Shown here: piece after piece, positions 25,110 to 33,415 of the stretch
Position numbering within the stretch: the first letter of the stretch is position 1
How the letters are laid out: every line of letters begins with the position of its first letter
NCBI GenBank assembly: GCA_020852595.1
Contig: JADZAK010000135.1
Coordinates: 1 to 55,074, forward strand
Reading direction: 5' to 3'
Origin: Rhodospirillaceae bacterium
Lineage (GTDB): Bacteria; Pseudomonadota; Alphaproteobacteria; Rhodospirillales; Rhodospirillaceae
DNA length: 55,074 nucleotides
The notes under the pieces: model-generated
Told to the model about the DNA's origin: nothing
The model's database searches: none
Seen by the model: only the letters and a program-made list of their open reading frames with translations
Program-made: the position numbers and the translations under genes

Positions 25110-26204
25110 CTATCTTGAAGCGACTTCTTTCGGCGGATGCTGGATGAACACCTGCGTGAACTTGACGGCGAGTGCCGACGAGATGGCGGTGTTCTTCCCC
25201 GTCTTCGGATCGGGGTAACCGTCCGCGAGCCGATGCAGATGTTTGTACAGTGACGGCGAGGACAGCTGGCCGTAGCTCTGGTGGTGGGTCGACCACGAGT
25301 GGTTGAGCTGGCGATACCAGTTGTCGATGTCGGAGTAGCCCGCGAGCAGGCCTTCGGCGCGCTCCGGAGTCAATTTAAGCTGGAACACGGCGCCCTTCAT
25401 GTGATCTTCGCCCGGGATCTGATTGAAGATCGCATGCGGCAGCGTGACATCGCTGGGCTGGGTGGTCAGAACGCCATCGACGATCTTGCCGGTCAAGCGC
25501 TGCACGTACTTCTTGCCCCAACGCATATCGACGCGGTTGGAACCGCCGGGGATGATGTCGTTGCCGGTGGCGTCGGCCATCATGCGGTCGCGGCCGCGCA
25601 GGATCGTCACATCGACGTGCGGATCGTTGACCATGTCCTCGACGCCGGAGATCTCGATCAGCACACGATTGAATTCAAAGTCGCGCAGATAGCGGTTCAC
25701 CAGGAAGTGCAGAATTCCGGTGGGACCGCGGAACTCCTCGATGCAGCCGATGGCGCGGTAGAGCTGATTGTCGATGCCCTTCACACCGTCCGGCGTGATC
25801 TGATCGTCGGCGTCCACGCGGCCGTCGAGATTGACGCCGTAGGAAACATTGCCGACCGGACCGCGGAACGGGAACGGATCTTCGCCAAGTTCGGGGTGCC
25901 AGATCTTCGCTTCCCAGGCGAGCTGCGCTTCTTCAAGCGTACGCTTCTTGCCGTCGTCGACGAACATCTTCTTGAACTGTTCGCGCGGGCCCCAGGCGTT
26001 GAGACCTTCCGGGCATTCCTGCTTGCCTTCCGGCGTCTGATACACCGCCCACACTTCATCGGTGAGGATGTAGCCGATGACGCCGTTCACCGGCGCCGCC
26101 GCCGGCGCGTCATTGGAGGATGCCGCCCTCGGGGCGGTGGACGCGCTTATCGCGAGGCCGGCCATGAGGCCCAGCGCGGCGGCGAAATGTGTCGTCTTCT
26201 TCAT
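25110..26204 (-). CDS. Exported protein of unknown function in the envelope cluster
   Basis: 364 residues; I do not recognise the family. A signal peptide ends near TAPRAAS (about residue 28). The mature protein is soluble with no further membrane segment. Visible points: an acidic loop VNLDGRVDADD that resembles a calcium-binding DxDG loop, only two cysteines (in QECPEG and AIGCIEEF), and a histidine-rich C-terminal part (LNHSWSTHHQSYGQ, then KHLHRLADGYPDPKTGK). GGAGGGAG precedes the ATG. It starts 23 nt after the PF03640 gene and is probably on the same transcript. Confidence 0.8.
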   Translation of the reverse strand: MKKTTHFAAALGLMAGLAISASTAPRAASSNDAPAAAPVNGVIGYILTDEVWAVYQTPEGKQECPEGLNAWGPREQFKKMFVDDGKKRTLEEAQLAWEAKIWHPELGEDPFPFRGPVGNVSYGVNLDGRVDADDQITPDGVKGIDNQLYRAIGCIEEFRGPTGILHFLVNRYLRDFEFNRVLIEISGVEDMVNDPHVDVTILRGRDRMMADATGNDIIPGGSNRVDMRWGKKYVQRLTGKIVDGVLTTQPSDVTLPHAIFNQIPGEDHMKGAVFQLKLTPERAEGLLAGYSDIDNWYRQLNHSWSTHHQSYGQLSSPSLYKHLHRLADGYPDPKTGKNTAISSALAVKFTQVFIQHPPKEVASR

Positions 26205-26227
26205 TGTCGTTCTCCCTCCAACGCGTC

Positions 26228-27595
26228 TTACGAGGCGTTATTGAAATAGTCGTCGCGATACCAGATCGCCTTGAAGCCGTTGCGCTGGCCTTGGAACTCG
26301 CCCCAGGAATCGCCGTTGATGTCGCCCGGTTCTTTATCGAGATAGGAGGTGTAGACGGGCCGGTCGCGCCATGCCCAGACGCGCAAGGCATCCGCCTGCC
26401 CGGTCTCCGCGCGGCGGCCGGTCTTCGGGTCGATCGCCATCACGCTCCACGCGCTGTTGTCGCTTTTGGCGTCACGGCTCGCGAGCACGTAGGGGAACGT
26501 CTGCATGCACTTTTCCTGACTGCCGGCGCCGCAGATGGCGAGCCGGTAAGCTTGCGTCAGATCGGGATGATTGCAGGCTTGCTGATCCCAAGCGTCGTCA
26601 TTGCAATTGTAAACGTAGATGGTCTTGCCGTTCTTGTCGGCGAGCACCTGTCCCGAAGCGGCGTCCTGCAGGGTGAAGTCCCGGCTCGGAAACGGTGTGG
26701 GCTGCGTATAGACGTTGTGCCAGCCCGGCACGTCGCTGCCTTGCAGACTGGCGTTGCGGCCTTCCGGCGACAGCGCATAGGTGTAGAGCGGCTTTCCGCG
26801 GAAGGTCCACTGGCGCACGCCCGGCGAACGCTGGATGACACCCCATTCGCCCTGCGCTTCGGCGAACTCCGGCGCGGTGACCGGCGTCCATTCATCCGCG
26901 CAGCGATCGAAGCAGTTCGATTTATTGAGAGCGTCGCGATCCCAGCTGTAGACCGACTGGCGATCCGCGGTGGCGAGCAATCGTCCGGTCGCGACTTGAA
27001 TCACGATAAAGCCGGGCGGCACGAGCGCCGGCGGACCGACCGGTTCGCGTTGGGCGCCCGAGGCGTTGCCGCGATTGGCGCGGCGGCGCGTTCCGCCGTT
27101 CACATCGCCCGGTTTCTTATCCAGCAGCGAGGTGTACATGGGGTAGCCGTCGTACGCCCACTGCATCTTGCCGCCGGGATGTTTGACGGCCGTCCACTTG
27201 CCGACATTCGCCGCGCCGTCCGGCGCCCACACGGGCGGCCAAAGCTGAACGCAGCTCAGGCGCGTGTCCGCGTCGGGCATGATGAAGCCGCCCGGATACG
27301 GGCTCATCAGACCGGCATTCTCCTTGAACAACGCGTCGGTGCAGGTCGGTTTGCCCTTTTGGTCGCCGGCGTCGCCGTTGCGCAGCTGAATGAACGGCCA
27401 CTGGTACAGCGTCTTGCCGTCGGCCGTCGCAAACAACGGGCCTTCCTCGTCGGTCTGAACGACCTGAATGCCGGCCGGCATCGGGGCGCGCTGATACTGT
27501 TCCTTCGGCGCGCTCTTCTGTGTTTGCGCGAAGGCGGCGCCGGCGACGAGCGCGGCGGCGAGTGTCAGGACGGAGGCTTTTCGCAAATGCCGCAT
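26228..27595 (-). CDS. PF03640-type secreted repeat protein, downstream copy
   Basis: 455 residues with a signal peptide ending AFAQ (about residue 23). About three repeat units of the PF03640 (COG4315, secreted repeat of unknown function) kind follow. Each has a GKTLYQW-like strand, paired cysteines before WPPV or WTPV, and a PLYTY segment followed by PGD(V/I)NG. Third-unit cysteines cluster in YNCNDD, QQACNHPD, AICGAG and EKCMQTF. It ends DDYFNNAS like its tandem neighbour, to which it is about 70% identical by eye with equal length. Role unknown; a periplasmic or surface redox or binding role is a guess from the cysteines. Confidence 0.85.
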   Translation of the reverse strand: MRHLRKASVLTLAAALVAGAAFAQTQKSAPKEQYQRAPMPAGIQVVQTDEEGPLFATADGKTLYQWPFIQLRNGDAGDQKGKPTCTDALFKENAGLMSPYPGGFIMPDADTRLSCVQLWPPVWAPDGAANVGKWTAVKHPGGKMQWAYDGYPMYTSLLDKKPGDVNGGTRRRANRGNASGAQREPVGPPALVPPGFIVIQVATGRLLATADRQSVYSWDRDALNKSNCFDRCADEWTPVTAPEFAEAQGEWGVIQRSPGVRQWTFRGKPLYTYALSPEGRNASLQGSDVPGWHNVYTQPTPFPSRDFTLQDAASGQVLADKNGKTIYVYNCNDDAWDQQACNHPDLTQAYRLAICGAGSQEKCMQTFPYVLASRDAKSDNSAWSVMAIDPKTGRRAETGQADALRVWAWRDRPVYTSYLDKEPGDINGDSWGEFQGQRNGFKAIWYRDDYFNNAS

Positions 27596-27616
27596 GATCC
27601 CTGCCCTGCCGCGCGC

Positions 27617-28984
27617 TTATGACGCGTTGTTGAAATAGTCGTCGCGCAGCCAGAAGGCTTTGAAGCCGTTCCGCGCGCCCTGGAATTCGCCCCAGGAATC
27701 GCCGTTGATATCGCCCGGCTCCGTATCGCCGGAGAAGGTGTAGACGGGCCGGTCGCGGTACGCCCAGACGCGCAGCGTATCGGTCTTGCCCGCGGCCGCG
27801 CGGTGACCGGTCTTTGCATCGATCTCGATGATGCTCCACGCCTGGCTGTCGCTCTTGGCGTCCTTATCCGCCGTCACATACGGAAACGTGCGCATGCATT
27901 TTTCCTGGCTGCCGCCGCCGCACACGGCGATCCTGTATGCTTGCGTCAGATCGGGGTGATTGCAGGACTGCTGATCGACCGCGTCGTCATTGCAGTTGTA
28001 GATGTAAACCGTCTTGCCGTTGCGATCGGCGACCACCTGGCCGGACGGCGCATCCTGCACCGTGAAGCCTTTCGGCGGGTTGGGCGCGCGCTGTGTGTAG
28101 ACATTGCGCCAGCCCGGCACGTCGCTGCCTTGCAGGCTCGCGTTGCGGCCTTCCGGCGACAGCGCGTAGGTGTAGAGCGGTTTTCCGCGGAAGGTCCACT
28201 GGCGCAGGCCCGGCGAGCGCTGGATGATGCCCCATTCGCCGAGCGGCTTGGCGAACTCGGGCGCGAGCACCGCGGTCCATTCCGTCTCGCAACGGTCATG
28301 GCAATTCGACTTGTTCGGCGCATCGCGGTCCGATGTGTAGACCGACGAGCGGTCCGCGGTCGCGACAAGGCGGCCCGTCGCCACCTGAATGACGATGAAG
28401 CCCGGCGGAATCACGGGCGGCGGTCCCACCGGCTCGCGCAAGGCGCCCGCCTCGCCCGTGACGCGGCGGCGCGTTCCCCCGTTCACGTCGCCCGGCTTTT
28501 TATCCAGGATCGAGGTGTACATGGGAAAGCCGTCGTAGGCCCACTGCATCGTGCCGTCAGGGCGCTTGACCGCGGTCCATTTGTCGACGCCCTTGGCGTC
28601 CGCCGGCGCCGGGACGGGCGGCCACAGCTGTGCGCACGACAGGCGCTTGTCGACATCGGGAAGAATGAAGCCGCCGGGATACGGGCTCATGAGCCCGGCG
28701 TTTTCCTTGTAGACGGTGTCGTCGCAGGTCGGCTTGCCCTTCTGCTCGCCGCCGTCGCCGTTGCGCAGCGCGCGGAACGGCCATTGATACAGCGTCTTAC
28801 CCTCGGCGGTCGCGTACACCGGCCCTTCGATGTCCGTGACGACGACCTGAATCCCAGGCGGCAACGGCTGACGCTGATAATCCTCAACCGGCTCGCCGCG
28901 CTTCATCGGCGCGGCGGCCCCGCCGGCCATGAGCGCGGCCGCGGCGACCATCGACAAAACTTTTACCGTCTGTAGTGGCCGCAT
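27617..28984 (-). CDS. PF03640-type secreted repeat protein, upstream copy
   Basis: 455 residues, signal peptide to about residue 25 (AGGAAA). Same three-unit layout as its downstream neighbour: EGKTLYQWPF with cysteines around it and WPPVPAP (unit 1), SSVYTSDRD with SNCHDRCETEWTAV (unit 2), GKTVYIYNCNDD with three further cysteines (unit 3). The classic PLYTF-type end of the family appears as RPVYTFSGDTEPGDINGDSW. The two copies share cysteine positions and the terminal DDYFNNAS. The 21-nt gap to the next copy carries only a short AGGGA, so coupling is likely. Confidence 0.85.
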   Translation of the reverse strand: MRPLQTVKVLSMVAAAALMAGGAAAPMKRGEPVEDYQRQPLPPGIQVVVTDIEGPVYATAEGKTLYQWPFRALRNGDGGEQKGKPTCDDTVYKENAGLMSPYPGGFILPDVDKRLSCAQLWPPVPAPADAKGVDKWTAVKRPDGTMQWAYDGFPMYTSILDKKPGDVNGGTRRRVTGEAGALREPVGPPPVIPPGFIVIQVATGRLVATADRSSVYTSDRDAPNKSNCHDRCETEWTAVLAPEFAKPLGEWGIIQRSPGLRQWTFRGKPLYTYALSPEGRNASLQGSDVPGWRNVYTQRAPNPPKGFTVQDAPSGQVVADRNGKTVYIYNCNDDAVDQQSCNHPDLTQAYRIAVCGGGSQEKCMRTFPYVTADKDAKSDSQAWSIIEIDAKTGHRAAAGKTDTLRVWAYRDRPVYTFSGDTEPGDINGDSWGEFQGARNGFKAFWLRDDYFNNAS

Positions 28985-29023
28985 GTCCTTGTCCCTCCCG
29001 ACAACGAACTTCGACTTCGGTGG

Positions 29024-30361
29024 CTAGACCAGGATTTCGCCGATCTCCTTCGAGGTGTTGTTCGATTTCGTCCCCCACGACGGAATGTCGAGACCAAAGA
29101 CCTTCTGAAGCGTATAGCCGAGGCGCACGACGGTCGAACCGCCGCCGGCGACATGCAGACCGGTTTTGATCTTGCCGGACGCCTTGCCGGCCGTGAACAT
29201 CGGCACGCCGTCCAGGCTGTGGATGCGCGCGAGCGATTGATCGGTGGTTCCGTAGATCAGGCAGTTGTCGAGCAGCAGGCCGTCGCCTTCCTTCACTTTC
29301 GTAAAGGCTTCGACGAAGTAGGCCCAGCTTTCCATCGAACGCTGCGTGAACCAGGACACGATCGGCTGATACCCCAGCTTCTCGTCCAGCGGTTCTTCGT
29401 GCGTCGTCGTATGGTGCGGCTTTTCGTAACCCGCCTTGATGGTGGCGGACTGCGCGGCCGAGTAGGACATGTTGAAAACGCGCGTCTGGTCGCACGCGAT
29501 CGCCATCACGAGGATATCCGTCATCAGGTTGTGGCGGATCGCCGTGAGCTCGGTGTCGCCGCCGGTCTTCGGATCCTCGCCCGGCCTGCCGGCGGGTTTG
29601 CACGCGGCAATCGGTTCCGGCTTGGTCAGCTGCTGATCGAACTGGCGCTCGAGATCGCGCAGATTGCTGAAATATTGATCGAGGCGCGCCCGGTCTTCGG
29701 CGCCGACCTTCTCATGCAGCACTTTCGTCTGATCCATCACGCCCGAGAGCACGCTGCGGCGCGCCATGGTGCGCGGGTTCGGCGTAAAAGTAGGCGCGTT
29801 CGGATCTTGGAAGTCCGGACCGAAGACGCGCGTGTAGAAATTGACCGGCGACCATTCGGCGGTGTTCGGCGAGTTCGCGTTTTCGTAGGAGAACGTGTTG
29901 CGCACGTCGCCGGTGGCGGTCGCGGTGATTTGCTGGAAGCGCGTGGTGCGGCCGATCTTCTTGGCGATCGTCACGTCGATGGTTTCACCCGGACGATGGT
30001 CGCCGCTTTCCGGGGCCTGACCGGTGCGATTGCAGATCCACGCGGTGTAGTGACAGAGGTTCGGCGCGGTGTCCTTGAAGGCGTTGTACCCGGAGAAGAT
30101 GTTGAGGTGCTGCTTCACATTGCGCAGCGAGGCGATTTCCTCCGGCAGTTCATAGTTCGCGCCGACCTTCTTGGGCACGAACAGCTTTTCGTTCATGCCG
30201 CAGCCCCAGAACCAGGTTCCGAAGCGCAAAGGCATGGGCGAGCCGTCAGCCATGGCGTTGCCGTTTCCGTTGAGGAAATAGTTCAGCAGCGGGATGCCCA
30301 CGGTGACCGCGCCACCGTTCAACATGCCGCGCAGCACACGCCGTCTATTCAGGCCGTCCAT
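29024..30361 (-). CDS. DUF1552 protein, first copy (head of the envelope cluster)
   Basis: 445 residues, DUF1552/HXXSHH family, function unknown. A twin-arginine-like NRRRVLRGML signal opens the protein. The family motif reads HTTTHE at residues 317-322, degenerate in the same way as in the other copy. ATG 30361 is preceded by GAGGAGGGTTTGAG, nearly the same leader as the other copy, and this start gives exactly equal lengths; the in-frame start at 30433 is therefore rejected. It is the promoter-proximal gene, divergent from the OsmC gene across 363 bp. Confidence 0.87.
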   Translation of the reverse strand: MDGLNRRRVLRGMLNGGAVTVGIPLLNYFLNGNGNAMADGSPMPLRFGTWFWGCGMNEKLFVPKKVGANYELPEEIASLRNVKQHLNIFSGYNAFKDTAPNLCHYTAWICNRTGQAPESGDHRPGETIDVTIAKKIGRTTRFQQITATATGDVRNTFSYENANSPNTAEWSPVNFYTRVFGPDFQDPNAPTFTPNPRTMARRSVLSGVMDQTKVLHEKVGAEDRARLDQYFSNLRDLERQFDQQLTKPEPIAACKPAGRPGEDPKTGGDTELTAIRHNLMTDILVMAIACDQTRVFNMSYSAAQSATIKAGYEKPHHTTTHEEPLDEKLGYQPIVSWFTQRSMESWAYFVEAFTKVKEGDGLLLDNCLIYGTTDQSLARIHSLDGVPMFTAGKASGKIKTGLHVAGGGSTVVRLGYTLQKVFGLDIPSWGTKSNNTSKEIGEILV

Positions 30362-30724
30362 CTCAAACCCTCCTCGGTTCGAAGCTCGTTCGGCACGCGG
30401 GCAACCGACAGAATTGTCGTCGCTTCTCTGCAATGCCTATATCGTGTAGGAAACCTCCGGTGACGAAAATATGAGGCGGTCAAGTGCCCCACTTAAATCC
30501 TGACATTTACGAAACATCCGCGTTCGGCGCCGAGCGCCTCTCCCACGCGGTCAATTGCGCGACCTTAACTGCATCAAGGCGAGGTCACAAATCTTTTTGA
30601 TTTTACACGAAAACGCGAAATCTGCTTGTACGTTCTGTATGCGCGGCGCCCCAATTTGCAACCGCGCTGCCCGGTCAGATTTTCATAGCTGACTTGGTAT
30701 TTCTCAAAAATACAGGAGAAACAG
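30362..30724. other. Divergent intergenic region between the envelope cluster and the OsmC gene
   Basis: 363 bp with no convincing gene. It must hold promoters for both directions. I see AT-rich patches at about 30585-30625 and 30690-30720, and a small GTATTT/AAATAC hairpin (30698-30714) just before the OsmC ribosome-binding site. I cannot assign -35/-10 pairs with confidence, and no known operator is recognised. Confidence 0.6.
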
Positions 30725-31150
30725 ATGAAAAAATCGGGATCAGCGGTTTGGAGCGGCGGTCTGAAGGACGGCAAGGGCAGCCTCTCGACGGAGAGCGGCG
30801 CCCTCAAGAGTCACCCCTACGGGTTCACGGCCCGGTTTGAAAACGGACCGGGCACGAATCCGGAAGAACTGATCGGCGCCGCGCATGCCGGCTGCTTCAC
30901 CATGGCGCTGTCGAACATTCTCGGCGAAGCCAATCTCACGGCGCGCGAAATGAACACCAAGGCCGACGTCACTCTGGAAAAACTTCCCGACGGCTTCGCG
31001 ATTACGGCGGTGCATCTCACACTGCGCGCAAAAGTACCGGGCGCGAGCCCTGAGAAATTCGCCGAGTTGGCCAACAAGGCAAAGATCGGCTGCCCGGTGT
31101 CCAAGCTCCTGAAGGCCGACATCACGCTTGATGCGGCGCTGGAAAACTAA
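30725..31150 (+). CDS. OsmC-family peroxidase
   Basis: 141 residues, the usual length for OsmC. Two redox cysteines are present: HAGCFTMAL (about residue 59) and IGCPVSKLL (about 122). The glutamate in NPEELIGAAHAGC belongs to the active site. It reduces organic hydroperoxides through a cysteine relay, normally recharged by lipoyl proteins. AGGAGAAACAG lies before the ATG. It begins 363 bp from the divergent DUF1552 gene. Confidence 0.94.
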   Translation: MKKSGSAVWSGGLKDGKGSLSTESGALKSHPYGFTARFENGPGTNPEELIGAAHAGCFTMALSNILGEANLTAREMNTKADVTLEKLPDGFAITAVHLTLRAKVPGASPEKFAELANKAKIGCPVSKLLKADITLDAALEN

Positions 31151-31209
31151 GTTCCATTACTTACCGTCGAACGGTTATCCTTCGTTCGATCACACGCGGG
31201 GAGGCTCCC

Positions 31210-32190
31210 ATTAAAGTTCTAATCACCGGCGGAACCGGGTTCATCGGCTTGCGTCTCGCGCAAAGCATTCTTGCGCGCGGCGCGCTCGCCGGTCCTTCCG
31301 GTGCTCCCCAGCGCGTGGATGAGATGGTTCTGTTCGATACGCCGTCGTCCGCGCCCCTTCCCCTCGACGATGCGAGGGTGAAGGTGGTGCGCGGCGATAT
31401 CTCCGACCAAGGCGCCGTCGCGAAACTGATCGACCGGCCGGATATCTCGGTTTTTCATTTGGCGTCGGTGGTCAGCGGCGGCGGCGAACTCGATTTCGAC
31501 CTTGCAATGCGGGTCAATCTCTATGGTCACTTGCATGTGCTCGAGGCGCTGCGCGCGCTCGGCTCAAAACCGCGCCACATCTTCTCGAGCTCCATGGCCG
31601 TTTACGGCGGCGCGGCGCTGCCGAAAGAAGTTTCCGATTCCACGCGCCATGTTCCGCAGACGACGTATGGGATGACCAAGTCCGCGGGCGAACTTCTCGT
31701 GAATGATTATACGCGCAAAGGCTTCATCGACGGCCGCTGCGCGCGCTTGCCCGCCGTCATCGTGCGCCCCGGCGCGCCGAACAAGGCGGCCTCGGGCTTT
31801 GTCAGCGGCGTGATCCGCGAGCCGCTGAACGGGATCGACATGGCGCTGCCGGTGGCGCTGGAAACGGCGATGGCGGTCGCGGGTTATCGCAGCATCGTCG
31901 ACAACCTGATCGAACTGCACGACCTCGACGGCGCGAAGATGGACGACGACCGCACGGTCAATCTTCCCAACCGCACCGTCACGTTGCGCGAAATGGTCGA
32001 CAGCATGCAGCGCGTCGCGGGCGGGCGTAGGCTCGGCAAGGTGAGCGTGACGCCGGACCCCTTCGTCGAGAAGATCGTCGCGGGATGGCCGATGGGACTG
32101 GACGCCGCGCGCGCGAAAGCGCTTGGCCTTACGCCGTCCGCGGACCTGGACACCGTCATCCGCGAATATATATCCGACTATGTAAAATAG
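31210..32190 (+). CDS. denD: D-erythronate dehydrogenase-like NAD-dependent SDR, with an ATT start
   Basis: 326 residues if translation starts at the ATT at 31210. The Rossmann motif GGTGFIG begins at residue 6, and the catalytic pair is Tyr/Lys in TTYGMTKSAGELL with SSSMAVYG before it; RPGAPNKAASGF and REPLNG are typical of DenD. The only in-frame canonical start, TTG at 31249, would remove the whole nucleotide-binding loop. The strong GGGGAGG at 31198-31204 lies 5 nt before ATT, and no other in-frame ATG, GTG or TTG exists back to the OsmC stop. DenD oxidises D-erythronate to 2-oxo-tetronate; the other pathway genes are not here, so the substrate is inferred. Confidence 0.85.
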   Translation: MKVLITGGTGFIGLRLAQSILARGALAGPSGAPQRVDEMVLFDTPSSAPLPLDDARVKVVRGDISDQGAVAKLIDRPDISVFHLASVVSGGGELDFDLAMRVNLYGHLHVLEALRALGSKPRHIFSSSMAVYGGAALPKEVSDSTRHVPQTTYGMTKSAGELLVNDYTRKGFIDGRCARLPAVIVRPGAPNKAASGFVSGVIREPLNGIDMALPVALETAMAVAGYRSIVDNLIELHDLDGAKMDDDRTVNLPNRTVTLREMVDSMQRVAGGRRLGKVSVTPDPFVEKIVAGWPMGLDAARAKALGLTPSADLDTVIREYISDYVK

Positions 32191-32254
32191 CGGGACGCCC
32201 TCCCGTTACCTGAACGTGCGCCGAAGCCTCTTGGGCAACCCGGTTTCAGGTTAG

Positions 32255-32296
32255 AATTCAGAACGGCGACTCTTTAAGATGTCGCCGTCCTGAATT
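32255..32296. terminator. Long hairpin after denD, probable terminator
   Basis: Two arms of 16 nt (AATTCAG-A-ACGGCGAC and its complement) pair with one mismatch around a 10-nt loop. It sits 64 bp after denD and 9 bp before the next start. Only TTT-GT follows on the plus strand, so termination may be inefficient; the structure would also end close to the next ribosome-binding site. Confidence 0.55.
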
Positions 32297-32305
32297 TGTC
32301 CTTGC

Positions 32306-33277
32306 ATGGAGACACGGCTGTTGGCCTTTCGTTCGCGCTATCTGCTTGTGGCGCTTTTTTGCGTTGTCTCCGCTTGCAGCACCTCCTCACCGAAAGTCTC
32401 CGATTACTTGCAGGCCCGCGCCCTTTCAAATGAGGCGCAGGCGCTGATCGATGAAGGCCGCTATGAGGAAGCCATCGAAAAGCTCGACCGCGTTATCGCC
32501 TTCGGATCCATCGACGAGATCGACTACACGCGCCGGGCGTCCGCCCGCGGCAGCCTCACCCACTACGCCGAAGCCATCACCGATCTCGACCGCGCCCTGG
32601 AACTGAAGCCCGACAACTGGCGCGGCCAGCTTTTGCGCGGGGTGTTCAAGCAGCGGCTCGGCCGGTACGACGCGGCAATCGCCGACCTCGAAGGTGTCGA
32701 GCGTCTGACGCCCGACGCGGTCACGCCGATGCGCCGCACCGCCTATCTCAAGCTCCTCGCCGGCCAGTTCGACGAAGCGGCCGTGCGCTATCAGCGTCTG
32801 CGTTCCATCCCCGGCCAGTCGAACACGTCGGATCTGGGACAGGGCATGGCCATGTACCTCTCCGGCAACTGGCTCGGCGCATCGGAATCTTTTGGGCGCG
32901 CGCTGAAAGAAGCGCCCGACGACAGCCTCGCCGCGCTTTGGTACGTGAAGTCCGGCATGCGTGCGGGAATCTATGTGGACCGCGATCTCCTTTCCGCCGC
33001 GCTCGGCGGGAATGAAGGCGCGATGACGCGCGCCCTTCTCGCCGATTCCGAAGACGTGCCGGCGGAGGATCCGCAGGCGCTGCGCTCAAAGACGGCGCGC
33101 TGTGAGCGCGCGCTGTTCCTTGGCGCGATGCGCGTCATCAAAGCGAACGGTAACGGCGCGCGCGAGCAATATCAGGCCGCGCAACGTGAATGTCCGCGCG
33201 ACAGCATCGAGGCGGCGGAAGCGCGCGCCGAACTCGACCGCCTGCCCGCGCGCGAGAATCTTCCCTCCGGCGGCTAA
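32306..33277 (+). CDS. TPR-repeat lipoprotein (NlpI-like)
   Basis: 323 residues. The signal peptide ends in VVSAC (lipobox cysteine at about residue 24). TPR-like helix pairs follow: NEAQALIDEGRYEEAIEKLDRVI, RRASARGSLTHYAEAITDLDRAL, then LLRGVFKQRLGRYDAAIADLE. It is likely an outer- or inner-membrane-anchored adaptor. The partner is unknown. The first codons lie directly behind the hairpin, and the 3' end overlaps a tandem duplication that includes its stop codon. Confidence 0.82.
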   Translation: METRLLAFRSRYLLVALFCVVSACSTSSPKVSDYLQARALSNEAQALIDEGRYEEAIEKLDRVIAFGSIDEIDYTRRASARGSLTHYAEAITDLDRALELKPDNWRGQLLRGVFKQRLGRYDAAIADLEGVERLTPDAVTPMRRTAYLKLLAGQFDEAAVRYQRLRSIPGQSNTSDLGQGMAMYLSGNWLGASESFGRALKEAPDDSLAALWYVKSGMRAGIYVDRDLLSAALGGNEGAMTRALLADSEDVPAEDPQALRSKTARCERALFLGAMRVIKANGNGAREQYQAAQRECPRDSIEAAEARAELDRLPARENLPSGG

Positions 33278-33305
33278 GCCGCGCCCTCCGGCGGCTAAAG
33301 CCGCG
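33263..33305 (+). repeat. Tandem duplication spanning the stop codon of the TPR gene
   Basis: CCCTCCGGCGGCTAAGCCGCG (33263-33283) is followed at once by the same block with one extra A (33284-33305). Each copy carries GGCGGCTAA, so the stop and the last codons are duplicated. The GCGGC-TAA-GCCGC core is itself a small dyad. Confidence 0.8.
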
Positions 33306-33415
33306 TCACCACCCTCGCGCGTCCCGCGGGAACCAAGCGCCCGTCGCCACGTTGTAGAGCCGTTGAAGGGGCGGCCGGGGTGTCGCTCGGAATTCCTCCT
33401 CCCCAGGGGTCTTGA

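Noticed and set aside
30574-30807. 77-codon minus-strand frame upstream of the OsmC gene
   Set aside because: It overlaps the 5' part of the OsmC gene, has no Shine-Dalgarno or recognisable sequence, and most of it lies in the AT-rich promoter region.
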